A stretch of 14,001 bases of DNA from CAZJZH01 sp964550465 (GTDB taxonomy: Bacteria > Patescibacteriota > Patescibacteriia > JACRDY01), in contig CAZJZH010000029.1 of NCBI GenBank assembly GCA_964550465.1, positions 1-14,001 of the forward strand, read 5' to 3'. Each line of letters opens with the position of its first letter. Position 1 is the stretch's first letter. This document shows positions 13,354-14,001 of this stretch, in pieces. The notes under the pieces were generated by a model that saw only the letters and a program-made list of their open reading frames with translations, had not been told where the DNA came from and did no database searches. The position numbers and the translations under genes are program-made.

Positions 13354-13659
13354 GCAATATAAGTTAGATAAAATAAGAAGTTTGCACCACTGATATAAAG
13401 TTATGTATTCGATCAGTCACTGCGTCACCTCCTTATATGTAGGTGCCTACTCATCAGTAACCGCTGGTGAGTAATACTATTGTTCTTTTTACGCATCTTA
13501 CTTGTCCAAAGCAAAAACAAGTCAGAGCGCGCCGCATCGTTTCCGGCTGATAGAAACGAAGAACTTCGGCAGGGTGGCTGAAGTAAAACCCCCACCTACC
13601 GGTATGATCCTTGGATGGCTATCCCACACTCGAGTGCGTACTCGAATCAACACTACAGG

Positions 13660-13667
13660 GAGAGAGC
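13660..13667 (+). repeat. Further GAGAGAGC copy in the second structured region
   Basis: GAGAGAGC at 13660-13667 sits in the loop of a small CAGG/CCTG hairpin (13656-13659 with 13674-13677). It is identical to the three copies in the upstream candidate RNA. Confidence 0.55.
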
Positions 13668-13701
13668 AGCGATCCTGGGCCCGTACCCGTCTACTCGGCT
13701 G

Positions 13702-13787
13702 GTGACGATGCTTGTCCATCAGCCGGGGGACTGTAAAGACACCTGACACAGTGGTTGTCACCGTAACGCAGTGACGATGCCTGTTCA
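13702..13787 (+). repeat. Imperfect direct repeat within the leader
   Basis: GTGACGATGCTTGTCCA (13702-13718) recurs as GTGACGATGCCTGTTCA (13771-13787), 15 of 17 bases the same with both changes C/T. Each copy takes part in a local hairpin, which suggests a duplicated structural module. Confidence 0.5.
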
Positions 13788-13908
13788 GGCAACGCTATCA
13801 ACAAAGGGCGTCATGCTACGGCATGATGGCATACCCTCCGGGAGAACTTAACCACTTCATCCGGAGTGATATGCCGAGATTCCCTTGGCAGAACAATTCC
13901 ACTTTCTC

Positions 13909-13950
13909 CTTCGTAGCCCTGCCGTAGCCGATAGGCGTAGGCGGGCGAAG
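13909..13950. repeat. 42-base interrupted palindrome with CGTAGG-type core
   Basis: CTTCG (13909-13913) pairs with CGAAG (13946-13950). Inside, CCC/GGG, GCC/GGC and GCC/GGC pair, with small bulges and a GATA loop. It resembles a REP-like intergenic palindrome placed in the leader. Confidence 0.5.
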
Positions 13951-13978
13951 AAGGGGACACCCATCATGTCGGGTGTAA

Positions 13979-14001
13979 CCTCTCGAAAGGAGGATGACAT
14001 G
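13979..14001 (+). promoter_or_regulatory. SD hairpin and start codon of the next gene
   Basis: AAAGGAGG (13986-13993) is followed five bases later by ATG (13999-14001), the last bases of the window. CCTCT (13979-13983) can pair with GGAGG (13989-13993), hiding the SD. The gene itself lies outside the window. Confidence 0.6.

Larger units (their letters stand above)
13236..13441. repeat. 13-base perfect inverted repeat pair linking the two RNA regions
   Basis: TACATATAAGGAG at 13236-13248 is the exact complement of 13429-13441. The left copy contains an SD-like AAGGAG. The right copy overlaps CACCTCCTTA, which has the sequence of the 16S anti-SD tail. About 180 bases, including the terminator at 13302-13324, lie between the arms. 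Confidence 0.65.
13390..13998 (+). promoter_or_regulatory. Long structured leader before a gene at the window edge
   Basis: About 600 bases without a gene, dense in hairpins: 13448-13473 (10 bp, one G-T), 13537-13559 (7 bp), 13564-13583 (7 bp), a CGGCTG/CAGCCG stem near 13696-13724, 13778-13791 (5 bp), a c(TACG)g hairpin at 13814-13829, and 13828-13875 (two 6-bp helices, GGCATA/TATGCC and CTCCGG/CCGGAG, with an internal loop). An extended -10 box (TGATATAAA, 13391-13399) may start it, or read-through past the terminator at 13302-13324. It ends in an SD hairpin and an ATG at 13999. It resembles a riboswitch-like leader, but no known class is recognised. Confidence 0.5.

Noticed and set aside
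13373..13435. Minus-strand SD-like AAGGAGG followed by a GTG and 18 codons
   Set aside because: Too short, no promoter on that strand. The SD-like sequence is the complement of the anti-SD-like arm of the inverted repeat.
12960..13998. RNase P RNA, tmRNA, T-box leader, group I or group II intron
   Set aside because: Isolated look-alikes occur (GAAAGTC, AGAGAGC, GGGTGG, ACAGACTAA), but the conserved cores that define these families are not present in order.

Overview
The window looks like a chromosomal segment of a small-genome bacterium, most likely a member of the Patescibacteria (CPR). This placement is an inference. It rests on compact housekeeping proteins (a TruB of 221 residues, and an IF-2 whose N-terminal part before the GTPase domain is only about 170 residues), a TrmB-family regulator, a divergent FolD, near-leaderless promoters mixed with Shine-Dalgarno (SD) genes, and several c(TACG)g palindromes. 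The standard genetic code fits. None of the twelve visible stop codons is TGA.

Layout. Positions 1-2113 (minus strand) carry the start of infB (translation initiation factor IF-2, running off the left edge) and purF (first step of purine synthesis), separated by a terminator. truB (tRNA pseudouridine-55 synthase) is divergent from purF. Next comes a GC-rich element of nested inverted repeats (about 2984-3151). Positions 3231-5538 form a variable block: a secreted beta-rich protein, an alanine-rich membrane protein, a 37-residue membrane peptide and a 112-residue protein of unknown function, each with an identifiable promoter or SD and most with terminators. A possible small RNA lies at about 4152-4344. 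folD (minus strand) follows, then the plus-strand group rny - ymdB-like phosphodiesterase - HU. The rny-ymdB pair is also adjacent in Bacillus and links mRNA decay with cyclic-nucleotide hydrolysis. A large protein with a C-terminal GNAT acetyltransferase domain comes next. Its natural start appears to lie upstream, across a run of seven C that breaks the frame. It abuts a convergent TrmB-type regulator.

The most unusual part is 12770-14001, 1.2 kb with no credible gene. A divergent promoter with a 20-bp palindrome serves the TrmB gene and a rightward transcript. A near-consensus promoter (12925-12953) and an intrinsic terminator (13302-13324) delimit a candidate RNA of about 365 nt. A second highly structured stretch (about 13390-13998) ends in a hairpin that contains a strong SD just before an ATG at the window edge. 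The motif GAGAGAGC recurs through both parts, roughly every 100 nt in the first part, and is predicted to sit in loops or bulges. It is complementary to the 5' arm of the terminator and to part of the SD hairpin. A perfect 13-nt inverted repeat links the two parts and includes an anti-SD-like sequence. I recognise no known RNA family here. A new structured RNA or riboregulator is the main candidate for an undescribed system, but this rests on reading by eye, without covariation or expression data.
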